Source of the DNA: Tenacibaculum sp. 190524A05c
GTDB taxonomy: Bacteria; Bacteroidota; Bacteroidia; Flavobacteriales; Flavobacteriaceae
NCBI RefSeq assembly: GCF_964036595.1
Contig: NZ_OZ038523.1
Location: 1,804,501 to 1,868,500, forward strand
Length of the DNA stretch: 64,000 bases
Direction of reading: 5' to 3'
Shown here: positions 19,495 through 29,715 of the stretch, in pieces
Layout of the letters: each line of letters starts with the position of its first letter
How positions within the stretch are numbered: position 1 is the first letter of the stretch
Program-made: the position numbers and the translations under genes
The notes under the pieces: model-generated
What the model was told of the DNA's origin: nothing
What the model saw: only the letters and a program-made list of their open reading frames with translations
Databases searched by the model: none

Positions 19495-20585
19495 CAGCTA
19501 ATTAATCCTTCTATTTCGTCTACTATATGACCTGTAGCATTAGGTAATGCTAACTCTTTTATATTCTCACTTAAACTCTCCTGTTTCCCTTCGTCTTTAA
19601 GTAACGTTTCAAAAACCACAGAAAAAGTATCTAATTCACTTTCTTTAAGCATTAAAGCTCCATGTTTATCAACAATTGCTTTTGCATTTTTTGTTTGATG
19701 ATCTTCAGCCACATTTGGAGAAGGAATAAAAATGGTTGGCTTTCCAACAATACACAATTCCGAAACAGAACTAGCTCCCGATCTTGAAATAATGAAATCC
19801 GCCGCCGCGTAAGCTAAATCCATTCTATTTAAAAATGGATGAACCTGAACATTTGACTCTGAATTATATTCCTTATACTCTTCATAATACAGCTTACCAC
19901 ATTGCCAAATTATTTGTACATCTTGACCTTTTAAGAACTCCAACTCAAGTTCAATTAATTGATTAATTCTTCTTGCTCCTAGACTTCCTCCAATAACTAA
20001 AACAGTCTTCTTTTCTTTATCCAACTCGAAAAACTCAATCCCTTCTTCTCGTTTAGAATGCACCAATAATAAATCTTGTCGAACTGGATTTCCTGTTTTT
20101 ACAATCTTATCTTTTGGAAAAAAACGCTCCAAATTATCGTAAGCAACACAAATTTTATTTGCCTTTTTACTTAATAACTTATTAGTGATTCCTGGAAAAG
20201 AATTTTGCTCTTGCACCACTGTTGGAATTCCACGTTTATTTGCAACCATTAAAGTTGGACCACTTGCAAACCCGCCTGTACCCACAACCACATCTGGCTT
20301 AAACTTTCTTATAATTTTTCTAGCCTTCCACAGACTACTAATTAATTTTATTGGAAATAATAGATTCTTCAAAGTTAATTTCCTTTGAATACCAGAAATC
20401 CACAATCCTTCAATTTCATATCCGGCTTGTGGGACTTTTTCCATTTCCATTTTATCTTTAGCACCTACAAATAAAATTTTAGCTTCAGGAAATCGAAGTT
20501 TAACTTCATTAGCAATAGCAATCGCAGGATAGATATGTCCTCCTGTTCCACCACCACTTATAATTATACTTAACGATTTTTCCAT
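19485..20585 (-). CDS. murG: Undecaprenyldiphospho-muramoylpentapeptide GlcNAc transferase
   Basis: 366 residues of GT-B fold. Adds GlcNAc to lipid I on the inner face of the membrane, giving lipid II. The first glycine-rich loop is [16 protein letters not shown] (about 9-24), the second [10 protein letters not shown], the third [12 protein letters not shown]. The C-terminal sugar nucleotide site has [10 protein letters not shown] and the [16 protein letters not shown] block. It overlaps murC at its end and lies 10 bases after ftsW. Confidence 0.96.
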   Translation of the reverse strand: MEKSLSIIISGGGTGGHIYPAIAIANEVKLRFPEAKILFVGAKDKMEMEKVPQAGYEIEGLWISGIQRKLTLKNLLFPIKLISSLWKARKIIRKFKPDVVVGTGGFASGPTLMVANKRGIPTVVQEQNSFPGITNKLLSKKANKICVAYDNLERFFPKDKIVKTGNPVRQDLLLVHSKREEGIEFFELDKEKKTVLVIGGSLGARRINQLIELELEFLKGQDVQIIWQCGKLYYEEYKEYNSESNVQVHPFLNRMDLAYAAADFIISRSGASSVSELCIVGKPTIFIPSPNVAEDHQTKNAKAIVDKHGALMLKESELDTFSVVFETLLKDEGKQESLSENIKELALPNATGHIVDEIEGLISWWV

Positions 20586-20595
20586 TACTCTTTAT

Positions 20596-21783
20596 TTATA
20601 TGGTTTCATGTAATATATCTAATGGATTGTCATCTAAAATAGACTCTTCAGTCTCGTTTTTAGATGCACTTACACTTAATATCATTCCTAACGCAAAACA
20701 CGTCATCCAAATTGATGTACCTCCACTACTAATTAATGGCAGTGTTTGCCCTGTTACAGGAAATAAATTCACCGCAACAGCCATATTAATCATGGCTTGA
20801 AAAACAATTGGTAATCCTACACCAATACATAATAACGTAGCAAAAATTGTTGTTGCTTTTCTGGCTGATATTACAATTCTAAACAACAGCAAGAAATAAA
20901 TAAACAACACAAATAATGCTCCTACCAACCCATATTCCTCAACAATAATTGCATAGATGAAATCAGAAGAAGACTGTGGTAAAAAGTTTTTTTGAACACT
21001 TTTACCTGGACCTTTCCCTGTGACTCCTCCTGTAGCTATTGCTATTTTAGCTTTTTCAACCTGGTAATTCTCTGCACTTTCCCCTGAGAAGAATCCTGAA
21101 ATCCTTTTTTCCCAAGTATGAATTCTGTTTGGCATTAAATCTGGAAATGCTTTTGCCACTAGTATAAACAACCCTAAAGCAACAATTCCAATACCTACGA
21201 CATTTGCTATATACTTTAAAGGATAACCTCCTATAAAAGTCAATAGAACAATCATAAAGAATAAGATCGCCGTTGTAGAAAAGTTTGCAGGTAGAATCAG
21301 AATTAAAATTAATCCAACTGGCAACCATAACTGCAATAAGCTTTCACGAAATACAATTTGTTTCTCTTTATTTTTAGCGAGATATCTCGCAACATAAACC
21401 AATAAAACAAGTCCCGCTAAAGTTGATGTTTGAAAACCAACTCCCACAAAAGGAATACGAATCCACCTACTTGCATTTGCTCCCCCAATTGTATTTCCTT
21501 GTGCAATGGTAACAATCAACAATAATATTACGATAGGCAACATCAACACAGAGCCTCCACTGAAATATCGATATGGAATTTTATGCACTCCGTAAAGAAT
21601 ACCAAATCCCATAATTAATAATGCTATATGCTTGATTAAATGCCCTGTTGTAGAACCATTTCCAACAACATACACCAAATTTGTACTTGCACTATACACA
21701 GGCATAAAAGACAAAATTGCTAACATGGCAACTAATGCCCATATAGCTCTATCTCCCTTAATATGTTTAAATAGCGTTTTCAA
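20596..21783 (-). CDS. ftsW: Lipid II polymerase of division, SEDS family
   Basis: 395 residues with about ten membrane helices. SEDS signatures are GGANASRWIRIPFVGVGFQTSTLA, FIYAIIVEEYGLVGALFVL and PLISSGGTSIWMTCFALGMILS. It polymerises glycan strands at the septum with the transpeptidase FtsI. The start is TTG at 21783, with no ATG at a suitable place. Its location between murD and murG favours FtsW over RodA. Confidence 0.94.
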   Translation of the reverse strand: MKTLFKHIKGDRAIWALVAMLAILSFMPVYSASTNLVYVVGNGSTTGHLIKHIALLIMGFGILYGVHKIPYRYFSGGSVLMLPIVILLLIVTIAQGNTIGGANASRWIRIPFVGVGFQTSTLAGLVLLVYVARYLAKNKEKQIVFRESLLQLWLPVGLILILILPANFSTTAILFFMIVLLTFIGGYPLKYIANVVGIGIVALGLFILVAKAFPDLMPNRIHTWEKRISGFFSGESAENYQVEKAKIAIATGGVTGKGPGKSVQKNFLPQSSSDFIYAIIVEEYGLVGALFVLFIYFLLLFRIVISARKATTIFATLLCIGVGLPIVFQAMINMAVAVNLFPVTGQTLPLISSGGTSIWMTCFALGMILSVSASKNETEESILDDNPLDILHETI

Positions 21784-21789
21784 ATTCTA

Positions 21790-23124
21790 TTATAGTTCTC
21801 TTACTGCTTTCTTAAATTTTCTTCCTCTATCCTCGTAATCCTCGAATAAATCAAAACTTGCACAGGCTGGAGAAAGCAACACTGTATCATTCTTTTCAGC
21901 CAGTTTATGCGAAACCTTTACAGCTTCTTCTGCTCCTGCAGTTTCCACAATAACATCTACAACATTTTGAAACGTATCTATGATTTTACGATTATCTAAA
22001 CCTAAACACACTATTGCTTTTACTTTTTCTCTCACTAAAGGCAATAAATCTGTATAATCATTACCTTTATCTACACCTCCAACAATCCAAACCGTTGGTC
22101 TATCCATACATTCCAATGCATAAAAAGTAGCATTAACATTAGTTGCTTTACTATCGTTCACATATGACACTCCTTCTATCTTCAATACTTTTTCTAAACG
22201 ATGCTCTGCTCCTTCAAAACCAGACATACTTTCTGTTATTGATTGATTTCTTACTTGCAATAATTTTGATGCAAGCATAGAAGCCATTGCGTTTTTAGTA
22301 TTGTGTTTTCCTTTAATTTTTAAATAGGATGTGTTCATTATATATTCTTCTTCGTTTAATCTGATTATTATATTATTCTCTCTTATAAATGCCCCATATT
22401 CCAACTCTTTAAGAATTGAAAATGGAACTAATTTTGATTTCACGGGATTCTCCGCTAACCAACTTGTGATTACTCTATCATCTGAATCGTAAATCAAAAA
22501 ATCTTTCTCTGTTTGATTTTTAGCGATTCTAAATTTTGAAGCGATGTAATTATTAAAGTCATAGTCATATCTATCAAGATGATCCGGAGTTATATTGGTA
22601 ATCATTGCGATATGAGAATTAAACTCCTCAACTCCGTCTAATTGAAAACTACTCAACTCTAGCACATAATTTTCAAAACTTTGCTCTGCCACTTGTTTTG
22701 CGAAACTATCACCGATATTACCAGCTATTCCAACATTTAAACCAGCATCTTTCAGCAGATGATGCGTTAAAAGAGTTGTTGTGGTTTTACCGTTGGATCC
22801 AGTAATTCCAATAATTCTCGCATTCGTATATCTTCCTGCAAACTCAATTTCAGAGATTACCGGAATTCCTTTTGAACGTAACTCTTGAATTAGAGCTACT
22901 TTATCAGGAATACCTGGACTTTTCATGACTATATCAGCATCAAATATCTTTTCTTTTGTATGCTGTTTCTCTTCAAAATCTATTTTATGATGTAAAAGAA
23001 CTTCTTTATACTCTGTATGTATTTCACCTAAATCTGAAACAAATACTTTATAACCTTGTTTTTTTCCTAGAATAGCAGTTCCAACTCCACTCTCTCCACC
23101 TCCTAATACAACTAACTTTTCCAT
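21790..23124 (-). CDS. murD: UDP-N-acetylmuramoylalanine--D-glutamate ligase
   Basis: 444 residues. Adds D-glutamate to the growing stem peptide. N-terminal LGGGESGVGTAIL, ATP loop GITGSNGKTTTTLL (about 108-121), NITPDHLDRYDYD, and the C-terminal LLSPACASFDLFEDYEDRGRKF are typical. The start ATG shares one base with the mraY stop codon (TAATG), so translation is coupled. Confidence 0.96.
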   Translation of the reverse strand: MEKLVVLGGGESGVGTAILGKKQGYKVFVSDLGEIHTEYKEVLLHHKIDFEEKQHTKEKIFDADIVMKSPGIPDKVALIQELRSKGIPVISEIEFAGRYTNARIIGITGSNGKTTTTLLTHHLLKDAGLNVGIAGNIGDSFAKQVAEQSFENYVLELSSFQLDGVEEFNSHIAMITNITPDHLDRYDYDFNNYIASKFRIAKNQTEKDFLIYDSDDRVITSWLAENPVKSKLVPFSILKELEYGAFIRENNIIIRLNEEEYIMNTSYLKIKGKHNTKNAMASMLASKLLQVRNQSITESMSGFEGAEHRLEKVLKIEGVSYVNDSKATNVNATFYALECMDRPTVWIVGGVDKGNDYTDLLPLVREKVKAIVCLGLDNRKIIDTFQNVVDVIVETAGAEEAVKVSHKLAEKNDTVLLSPACASFDLFEDYEDRGRKFKKAVREL

Positions 23125-24350
23125 TATCTTAACTTCAATGTCACTATTGTAAATACAGCTAGTAAAATTCCGACAATCCAGAATCTCGTAACTATTTTAC
23201 TTTCGTGATAATTCAATTTTTGATAGTGATGATGTAAAGGAGCCATTTTAAAAATCCTTCTACCTTCACCATATTTCTTTTTAGTGTATTTAAAATACCC
23301 AACTTGTAAAATCACAGATAAATTTTCAACTACGAATATTCCAGCCAATAATGGAAGTAATAATTCTTTTCTAGTGGCAATTGCAATAACTGCAATTATC
23401 CCACCAATTGTTAAACTCCCTGTATCTCCCATAAAAACTTGAGCCGGATATGTATTGTACCAAAGAAACCCTATCAACGCTCCAGCGAATGCAAGAATAA
23501 ACACTGTCATTTCACCAGAATTTGGGATATACATTACATCCAAATAATTAGCAAAAACAATATTCCCTGAAACCCATGCGAACAATGCAAGTACCAAAAC
23601 CATAATTGCTGAGGAACCTGCCGCTAAACCATCAATTCCATCAGTTAAGTTTGCTCCATTAGAAATACCGGTAACAATAAAGATCACGATTGGAATAAAA
23701 ATTAACCAAGCATACTTTTGATACCCATCACCTAAAAAGCTAAGCGCTTTTGCATAATCCAATTCATTGTCTTTTAAGAAAGGGACTGTTGTTTTAGTAG
23801 ATTTATGCGCTTCCCCAAAAACTTGTCTTTTCCCATTAGCTTGCACCACTTGCTGATCAACTGGCAGCTGTTCTTTTATTGTTACAGAAGGACTGAAATA
23901 AAGCATTGCTCCCACAATAAGTCCAAGACCAACTTGACCAATTACTTTAAAAATCCCTTTTAAACCTGCTTTATCTTTTTTAAACACTTTAATATAATCA
24001 TCAGTAAAACCAATTAACCCCATCCATACTGTGGTTATCAATAAGATAATTACATAGATATTTTCAAGTTTTGCTAATAAGATTGCCGGTATTAAAGTGG
24101 CCAATATTATAATAACACCACCCATTGTTGGTGTCCCAGCCTTTTGCATTTGCCCCTCTAAACCAAGGTCACGAATAGTTTCACCAACTTGTAACCTTCT
24201 TAGATAATTGATTACACGTTTTCCGAAGATTGTTGACAACAACAATGACAAAATAAATGCTGCCGCAGAACGAAATGTAATAAACTGAAACACACTTGCT
24301 CCAGTCAAATTAAATTCACTCTCTAAATACTCAAATAAATAATACAACAT
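23124..24350 (-). CDS. mraY: Phospho-N-acetylmuramoyl-pentapeptide transferase
   Basis: 408 residues with about ten membrane helices. Makes lipid I by moving phospho-MurNAc-pentapeptide to undecaprenyl phosphate. Signatures include [19 protein letters not shown], the catalytic [12 protein letters not shown] and FMGDTGSL, and [10 protein letters not shown] near the end. A loop at about 160-205 is longer than in E. coli, as is usual in Bacteroidota. Confidence 0.96.
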   Translation of the reverse strand: MLYYLFEYLESEFNLTGASVFQFITFRSAAAFILSLLLSTIFGKRVINYLRRLQVGETIRDLGLEGQMQKAGTPTMGGVIIILATLIPAILLAKLENIYVIILLITTVWMGLIGFTDDYIKVFKKDKAGLKGIFKVIGQVGLGLIVGAMLYFSPSVTIKEQLPVDQQVVQANGKRQVFGEAHKSTKTTVPFLKDNELDYAKALSFLGDGYQKYAWLIFIPIVIFIVTGISNGANLTDGIDGLAAGSSAIMVLVLALFAWVSGNIVFANYLDVMYIPNSGEMTVFILAFAGALIGFLWYNTYPAQVFMGDTGSLTIGGIIAVIAIATRKELLLPLLAGIFVVENLSVILQVGYFKYTKKKYGEGRRIFKMAPLHHHYQKLNYHESKIVTRFWIVGILLAVFTIVTLKLR

Positions 24351-24365
24351 CTTCTAAATTCCTTA

Positions 24366-25817
24366 TTAGTTAAAACACATTTTAATTTCCTCTAAATCAT
24401 CGAAGTGACGTCTTTCACCATTCACCTCTTGATAGTTTTCATGTCCTTTTCCAGCAATTAGTATAATATCACCTGAATCCGCCAATTTATACGCTGTTTT
24501 GATAGCTTGCTTTCTATCTAAAATTGACAAGGTTTTTTTATAATTCTCAGGAGAAACTCCTGCTTCCATTTCATCTATAATTACCTGTGGATCTTCAGTT
24601 CTTGGATTATCTGAAGTAAAAATTGTTTGATTACTTAATTGAGAAGCGATATGCGCCATTTTTGGACGCTTGGTCTTATCTCGATCCCCACCGCAACCCA
24701 CAACAGTAATTACATTTTCATTCCCTGTTCTTATATTATTAATGGTCTCAAGAACATTTTTCAATGCATCAGGAGTGTGCGCGTAATCAACAATAGCCGT
24801 AATTTTCTCCGGTGACACCACATATTGAAATCTACCACTTACACTATCTAAACCACTAACACCTCTTAATACATCAAGCTTTTCTATTCCTAATAACTCC
24901 GCAACACCATAAATAGCGAGTACGTTATACGCATTAAAATCTCCAATCAACTTACTCCAAACTTCCGTACCATTAATTGTTAGCAAAGAACCAGAAAAAC
25001 TCTTTTCTAAAATCTTAGCTTTAAAATCACCAAGTGTTTTTAACGCATACGTTTGCTTTTTTGCCTTGGTGTTTTGAACCATTACAGTTCCGTTTTTATC
25101 ATCAATATTCGTTAATGCGAAAGCATCTTTAGAAAGCTGATCAAAAAATCGTTTTTTAACATCTCTATATTCCGCAAAAGTTGAATGGTAATCTAAATGA
25201 TCATGAGACAAATTGGTAAAAACTCCACCTACAAAATCAAGACCTAAAGTTCTATTTTGGTGAATTCCGTGAGAACTCACTTCCATAAAACAATACTCGA
25301 CACCTTCATCAACCATTCGAGACAAGTACTTGTTTATCGTAAGTGAATCAGGGGTAGTGTGGGTTGCTTTAAACTCACTGTTATTAATCATAATTTTAAC
25401 AGTGGATAGCAACCCAACTCTTCTCCCTAAGTTCATAAACAACTGATACAATAAAGTTGTAATTGTTGTTTTACCGTTGGTACCTGTAACACCAACAAGC
25501 TTTATCTTTTTAGAAGGATTATCATAATAATTAGATGACATCATAGCTAAAGCCTCACTTGAATCAGAAACTTCAACATAAGTAACACCTTGTTTTCTTT
25601 CTTCTGGAACTTTTTCACATACAACAGCCACGGCATTATTGCTTAATGCTTTATCTATAAAGTCATGCCCATCAACCGTAACTCCTTTTAACGCAATGAA
25701 AACATCGTTTTCAGAAATTTTTCTACTATCAAAATGAATTTCATTCACTTGGATATTCGTATCTCCAAAAACTCCGTTTACAGGTACTTTATATAATATG
25801 TCTTTTAAAATCTTCAA
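24366..25817 (-). CDS. murE: UDP-MurNAc-tripeptide synthetase, meso-diaminopimelate type
   Basis: 483 residues. ATP loop GVTGTNGKTTITTLL (about 108-122), carbamylated-lysine region and ligase block are present. The motif DNPRTEDP is the form linked to meso-diaminopimelate as the third stem residue rather than lysine. The start is TTG at 25817, immediately after the ftsI stop codon. Confidence 0.95.
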   Translation of the reverse strand: MKILKDILYKVPVNGVFGDTNIQVNEIHFDSRKISENDVFIALKGVTVDGHDFIDKALSNNAVAVVCEKVPEERKQGVTYVEVSDSSEALAMMSSNYYDNPSKKIKLVGVTGTNGKTTITTLLYQLFMNLGRRVGLLSTVKIMINNSEFKATHTTPDSLTINKYLSRMVDEGVEYCFMEVSSHGIHQNRTLGLDFVGGVFTNLSHDHLDYHSTFAEYRDVKKRFFDQLSKDAFALTNIDDKNGTVMVQNTKAKKQTYALKTLGDFKAKILEKSFSGSLLTINGTEVWSKLIGDFNAYNVLAIYGVAELLGIEKLDVLRGVSGLDSVSGRFQYVVSPEKITAIVDYAHTPDALKNVLETINNIRTGNENVITVVGCGGDRDKTKRPKMAHIASQLSNQTIFTSDNPRTEDPQVIIDEMEAGVSPENYKKTLSILDRKQAIKTAYKLADSGDIILIAGKGHENYQEVNGERRHFDDLEEIKMCFN

Positions 25818-27833
25818 TTATGATAATTTTAAATATATAGTAGATCCTTTTTTAATTTTTTCTCCTCTCTTAATAGATTGCTCCGTAACTTTCCCCATTC
25901 CTGTAAAATTTACTTTCAACCCCATGTTTTCCAATAATGAAATCGCATCCATTCCACTCATCCCAACAACCTTCGGCATTATGGTTTTATACTTACTCAA
26001 CACCGCGTAGTATTTATTGTAATCTTTATTTACTGTCTTACTCACAACAGAATCTGTAACCATCTGAACACTTGAAGGTTTTGAAGTGTATATTTTATGA
26101 GCGATTTCTTTGAATACCGGAGCAGCCACTTGTGCACCATAATAACCTTTCATTACATCAGGCTCGTGAATGACCACAATACAAGAATATTTAGGATTCT
26201 TCACAGGAAAGAAACCTGCAAACGAAGCAACGTATTTTCGATTTGAATAATATCCTCCTTCATATTTCCCATCTTTATTCTTTCTTCTCGGTATATACTT
26301 TTTAGCTGTACCTGTTTTTCCTGCCATAGAGAAATTCGGAGAATAGATTCCTTTAGCCGTTCCTCTTTTAACAGTATTTTCCATTACTTTCACAACCTTA
26401 TCAATAGTTGTTTGAGAAGCGATTCTTTTAGTCAACACCTCTTTTTCAAACTTTTTTACTGTTTTACCTCCAACTTTAAGCTCTCTTACAAAGCGTGGCT
26501 TTACCAACTCTCCATTGTTTGCTACAGCATTATAAAACATTAATGTTTGTAACGGTGTTAATGAAACTCCATATCCCCATGCCATCCATTCTAAACTAAT
26601 AGAACTCCAGCGATCTTCCTTAACTGAAGGAATATAAGGCTTACCTTCACCAACAATATTTACTCCAGTTTGACTATCTAACCCAAACTGTTTCATACGT
26701 TTTAAAAACTTTTCAGGATTATTATCATAATGTTTCTGAATAGCTTTTACAATTCCAACATTAGATGAAACTTCAAAAACTCTAGCTAAAGAAATTCTAC
26801 CATAACCATCTTTATCACTGTCTTCAACCTTTCTATTATTGATAAATATTTTTCCTTTTTCCGTATTAATAACTGTAGATGTATCAATAACCCTATCCTC
26901 TAAACCAGCCATTAAACTTGCTAACTTAAATGTAGAACCAGGCTCATGACTTTCCCAAACTGCATAATTTCTCTTTTCATAATATTTACCCGAAGAAGTT
27001 CTTCCTAAATTTGATATTGCTTTAATCTCACCAGTTGCAGTCTCCATGACAACAGCACATCCATGATCTGCTTGATAATACTCCATTTGCTTCAACAAAG
27101 CATGATGCGTAATATCCTGAACATTTACATCAATAGTTGTTATAACATCTTTACCGTCTTCAGGTTCTTGCTCATTAACATCATTAATCGGTTTCCATTG
27201 TCCTTTAGCAATCTTCTGCTTTAATCTCCAACCATTTTTACCTAACATGAATTCAGAAAACGCTCCTTCAATACCCGCTCCTCCTCTATGATCATTATAA
27301 CCAATGGTTCTTTCCGCTATCTTTCCAATCGGATGTTCTCTAACTGTTCTCTGCTCCGCAATAAAACCACCGCGATATACACCTAAATTAAATATTGGAA
27401 AACTCTTCATTTTCATATAATCGTTGTACCCAATATTTCTTGCAATTAGCAAATATCTATTCTTAACCTTTTTAGCATCTCTTAATTTCTTCTCATAATA
27501 ACTCGGTGTTCTTCCCAACATCTTAGAAAGCTCCTTAGTTAATGCATTTATATTTTTTTCAAACAAATTATTATCTACAGAAATTACATCCATTCTAATT
27601 GTATAATTAGAGATCGATGTTGCCAATAAATTTCCATCTGCCGCATACACATTTCCTTTATTTGCGAAAATGGTATCATTCTTAATTGTAGATTCTTCCG
27701 CTAGTTTTTTATACTTATCTCCTTTTATATATTGAAGCTCAAAAACCTTAATCCCGACTACAACCAGAAAAAGCGACATAAAAGCCGCTACAACATATAG
27801 TTTATTTAGTATGTTCTTTTTAATGGTTGACAA
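25818..27833 (-). CDS. ftsI: Division transpeptidase (class B penicillin-binding protein) with PASTA domain
   Basis: 671 residues. One N-terminal membrane helix (about 12-31) is followed by a dimerisation domain and a transpeptidase domain. The latter has active-site STFK at 300-303, SSN at 356-358 and KTGT at 506-509. A single C-terminal PASTA domain (about 612-671, starting MPKVVGM) is present, as in SpoVD-like proteins and unlike E. coli FtsI. It cross-links septal peptidoglycan with FtsW. The start is TTG at 27833, 4 bases after ftsL. Confidence 0.95.
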   Translation of the reverse strand: MSTIKKNILNKLYVVAAFMSLFLVVVGIKVFELQYIKGDKYKKLAEESTIKNDTIFANKGNVYAADGNLLATSISNYTIRMDVISVDNNLFEKNINALTKELSKMLGRTPSYYEKKLRDAKKVKNRYLLIARNIGYNDYMKMKSFPIFNLGVYRGGFIAEQRTVREHPIGKIAERTIGYNDHRGGAGIEGAFSEFMLGKNGWRLKQKIAKGQWKPINDVNEQEPEDGKDVITTIDVNVQDITHHALLKQMEYYQADHGCAVVMETATGEIKAISNLGRTSSGKYYEKRNYAVWESHEPGSTFKLASLMAGLEDRVIDTSTVINTEKGKIFINNRKVEDSDKDGYGRISLARVFEVSSNVGIVKAIQKHYDNNPEKFLKRMKQFGLDSQTGVNIVGEGKPYIPSVKEDRWSSISLEWMAWGYGVSLTPLQTLMFYNAVANNGELVKPRFVRELKVGGKTVKKFEKEVLTKRIASQTTIDKVVKVMENTVKRGTAKGIYSPNFSMAGKTGTAKKYIPRRKNKDGKYEGGYYSNRKYVASFAGFFPVKNPKYSCIVVIHEPDVMKGYYGAQVAAPVFKEIAHKIYTSKPSSVQMVTDSVVSKTVNKDYNKYYAVLSKYKTIMPKVVGMSGMDAISLLENMGLKVNFTGMGKVTEQSIKRGEKIKKGSTIYLKLS

Positions 27834-27837
27834 TACC

Positions 27838-28164
27838 TTATTTTTTTATTATTACTTTAATTTTTTGAGGCGGATCAGAAGCTGGACTCAATCCGCTCCC
27901 TTTAACTTTCTTTCGAATTGCACTTTCTAATTTCATTCTCATTAAAATTGTACTCGTATCAACATACTCAGCACGCAACTCTCTCTTTACTTTATTTAAG
28001 TCCGCAATCTTAACCGCTTTTTCATCTGCAGAATGCGAACTCCAAATCATTACCAACAACAACAGCACAACAAAGAATATCACTCTCCAGTTTTTCGCAG
28101 CAGATTCATCTGTAAGAAAACTCCCTCTTAAAACATCATATATACCTCCAGAGTTTTGCTTCAT
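27838..28164 (-). CDS. ftsL: FtsL-like division protein
   Basis: 108 residues: a cytoplasmic N-terminus, one membrane helix at about residues 27-44 (VIFFVVLLLLVMIWS), and a periplasmic helical region with heptad character (KIADLNKVKRELRAEYVDTS). This is the topology of FtsL, which pairs with FtsB-like proteins and activates FtsWI. Sequence alone would not identify it; the place between rsmH and ftsI does. Confidence 0.87.
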   Translation of the reverse strand: MKQNSGGIYDVLRGSFLTDESAAKNWRVIFFVVLLLLVMIWSSHSADEKAVKIADLNKVKRELRAEYVDTSTILMRMKLESAIRKKVKGSGLSPASDPPQKIKVIIKK

Positions 28165-28165
28165 C

Positions 28166-29065
28166 TTATTTTAATGTTGCTATTCTTAATTTCGCACTTC
28201 GTGCTCGGTTATTTACTTTTATCTCATCTTGAGTTGGAACAATTAATTTCCCAACCTTTTTCATCGGCTCATTTGTATTACCATAAAAATCCTTTTCTGG
28301 CTCTCCCTGGAACTTACCAGTTCGAATAAATCGTTTAACCAACCTATCCTCTAAAGAATGATATGATATGACACTCAACCTTCCTTCTTCATTTAACAAC
28401 TCAGGCATTTGCATCAAAAACTCTTTCAACACCTCTAACTCCTCGTTAACTTCAATTCGAATAGCCTGATATATTTGCGCTAAAATTTTATGTTCTTTTG
28501 CTTTTGGAAGAAATCGCTTCAAAGCCTCTTTCAACTCAAAACTTGTATCAATTTCTTTAACTCCTCTTGAACTCACTATTTGCCTTGCAATTGCTCGAGC
28601 ATTCCTTAGTTCTCCATACAAATACAAAACATCAGCTAACTTCTCTTCCTCGTACTCATTCACTACAACTTTCGCAGATAAACCAGAAGCTTGATTCATC
28701 CTCATATCTAACTCACCATCAAACCTTGTAGAAAAACCTCTTGTAGCTTCATCAAATTGATAAGAAGAAACACCTAAATCCGCAAGAACACCATCTACTT
28801 TTTTCACACCGTGAAAACGCAAAAACCGAGTGATATACCTAAAATTCTCACCAATCAGAACAAACCGATCATCTTCAATAGTGTTTTGTAACGCATCAGC
28901 ATCCTGATCGAAAGCAAACAACTTACCGTTCTCCCCTAATCTTTTTAATATTTCTTTGGAATGACCTCCTCCTCCAAATGTTACATCAACATAAACACCA
29001 TCCGCTTTTATATTGAGCGCATCTACACTCTCTTCAAGTAAAACAGACTTATGATAATCACTCAT
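28166..29065 (-). CDS. rsmH: 16S rRNA (cytosine-N4) methyltransferase
   Basis: 299 residues from the ATG at 29065 (MSDYHKSVLLEESVDAL). Methylates N4 of C1402 in 16S rRNA. Signatures: YVDVTFGGGGHSKEIL, FAFDQDADAL, DGVLADLGVSSYQFD, RGFSTRFDGELDMRM and SVISYHSLEDRLVKRF. An in-frame TTG three codons earlier is less likely, since ATGAGTGA gives a neat overlap with the mraZ stop codon. Confidence 0.95.
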   Translation of the reverse strand: MSDYHKSVLLEESVDALNIKADGVYVDVTFGGGGHSKEILKRLGENGKLFAFDQDADALQNTIEDDRFVLIGENFRYITRFLRFHGVKKVDGVLADLGVSSYQFDEATRGFSTRFDGELDMRMNQASGLSAKVVVNEYEEEKLADVLYLYGELRNARAIARQIVSSRGVKEIDTSFELKEALKRFLPKAKEHKILAQIYQAIRIEVNEELEVLKEFLMQMPELLNEEGRLSVISYHSLEDRLVKRFIRTGKFQGEPEKDFYGNTNEPMKKVGKLIVPTQDEIKVNNRARSAKLRIATLK

Positions 29066-29519
29066 CAATTTCAATATTTCCCATTACTTCCTCAGCCAAA
29101 TCCGCAAAATCTGAAGCTGTATCTTCAATTACACTTTCGTACTTATCCTTATCCCAAATCTCAATAATATTCACCGCACTAGACAACACTACTTGTTTCT
29201 CAATACCAGCAAAAACACATAAGTCTTTTGGAATTAAAATTCTTCCTGCCGAATCCATTTCAACCACCTTAACACCAGCAGTAAATCTTCTTATGAAATC
29301 ATTATTCTTCTTAACAAAACGATTTAGCTTATTAATTTTAGCCATCATTTGATTCCACTCTTGCATAGGATACAACTCTAAACATGGCTGAAACACCGAA
29401 CGTTTAATCACAAAACCTTCTTCCAAAACAGGACTCAATTGCTTCTTCAATGCAGAAGCAACCATTAGCCTACCTTTGGCATCAGCTTTACACTCATATG
29501 TTCCAATAATGTTTACCAC
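29058..29519 (-). CDS. mraZ: Transcriptional regulator MraZ
   Basis: 153 residues starting MVNIIGTYECKADAKGRLM from a GTG at 29517-29519. Two AbrB-like half-domains with the family pattern DAKGRL (first) and DSAGRILIPKDL (second) are present. MraZ is a ring-forming DNA-binding repressor of the dcw cluster. A longer frame opens at a GTG at 29570 but would start inside the operator repeats and upstream of the -7 element, so it was rejected. The chosen start codon itself lies in a GTGGTAAA repeat. Confidence 0.94.
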   Translation of the reverse strand: MVNIIGTYECKADAKGRLMVASALKKQLSPVLEEGFVIKRSVFQPCLELYPMQEWNQMMAKINKLNRFVKKNNDFIRRFTAGVKVVEMDSAGRILIPKDLCVFAGIEKQVVLSSAVNIIEIWDKDKYESVIEDTASDFADLAEEVMGNIEIDE

Positions 29520-29580
29520 CCTAAGACAAGTATTATTCAAAAATATAAAATATTTACCACAATTTACCACTTTTTACCAC
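29512..29580 (-). promoter_or_regulatory. MraZ operator: repeats of GTGGTAAA
   Basis: On the minus strand three copies of GTGGTAAA stand exactly 10 bases apart (29573-29580, 29563-29570, 29553-29560). A fourth covers the start codon (29512-29519). MraZ boxes in other bacteria are tandem short GTGG-type repeats with 10-bp spacing, so autoregulation of the cluster is inferred. Confidence 0.82.
29538..29545 (-). promoter_or_regulatory. Promoter -7 element of the dcw operon
   Basis: TATTTTTG fits TAnnTTTG and lies 7 bases downstream of the triple repeat. The repeats thus cover the -33 region, consistent with repression by MraZ. Start of transcription is expected near 29532. Confidence 0.55.
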
Positions 29581-29663
29581 ATTGTTGATAAGTTTCCGTG
29601 TTTTAAGGAAAATACTGTGCTTCTGAGTGTTAATTCAGCTTAAAAAGCATATTTGAAAAGAAA

Positions 29664-29694
29664 TTGATAGGTATAAAAAAAAGAATTACTTTTG
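29664..29694 (+). promoter_or_regulatory. Promoter of the hydrolase-engB genes
   Basis: TACTTTTG (29687-29694) matches TAnnTTTG, with TTG at 29664-29666 20 bases upstream as -33. It lies 21 bases before the ATG and diverges from the dcw promoter. Confidence 0.65.
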
Positions 29695-29715
29695 CTCTGA
29701 GCCAAATCTTAGCTA

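Noticed and set aside
29520-29570. N-terminal extension of MraZ from a GTG at 29570
   Set aside because: It would be translated from the operator repeats and the -7 region; the family begins at the GTG at 29519.
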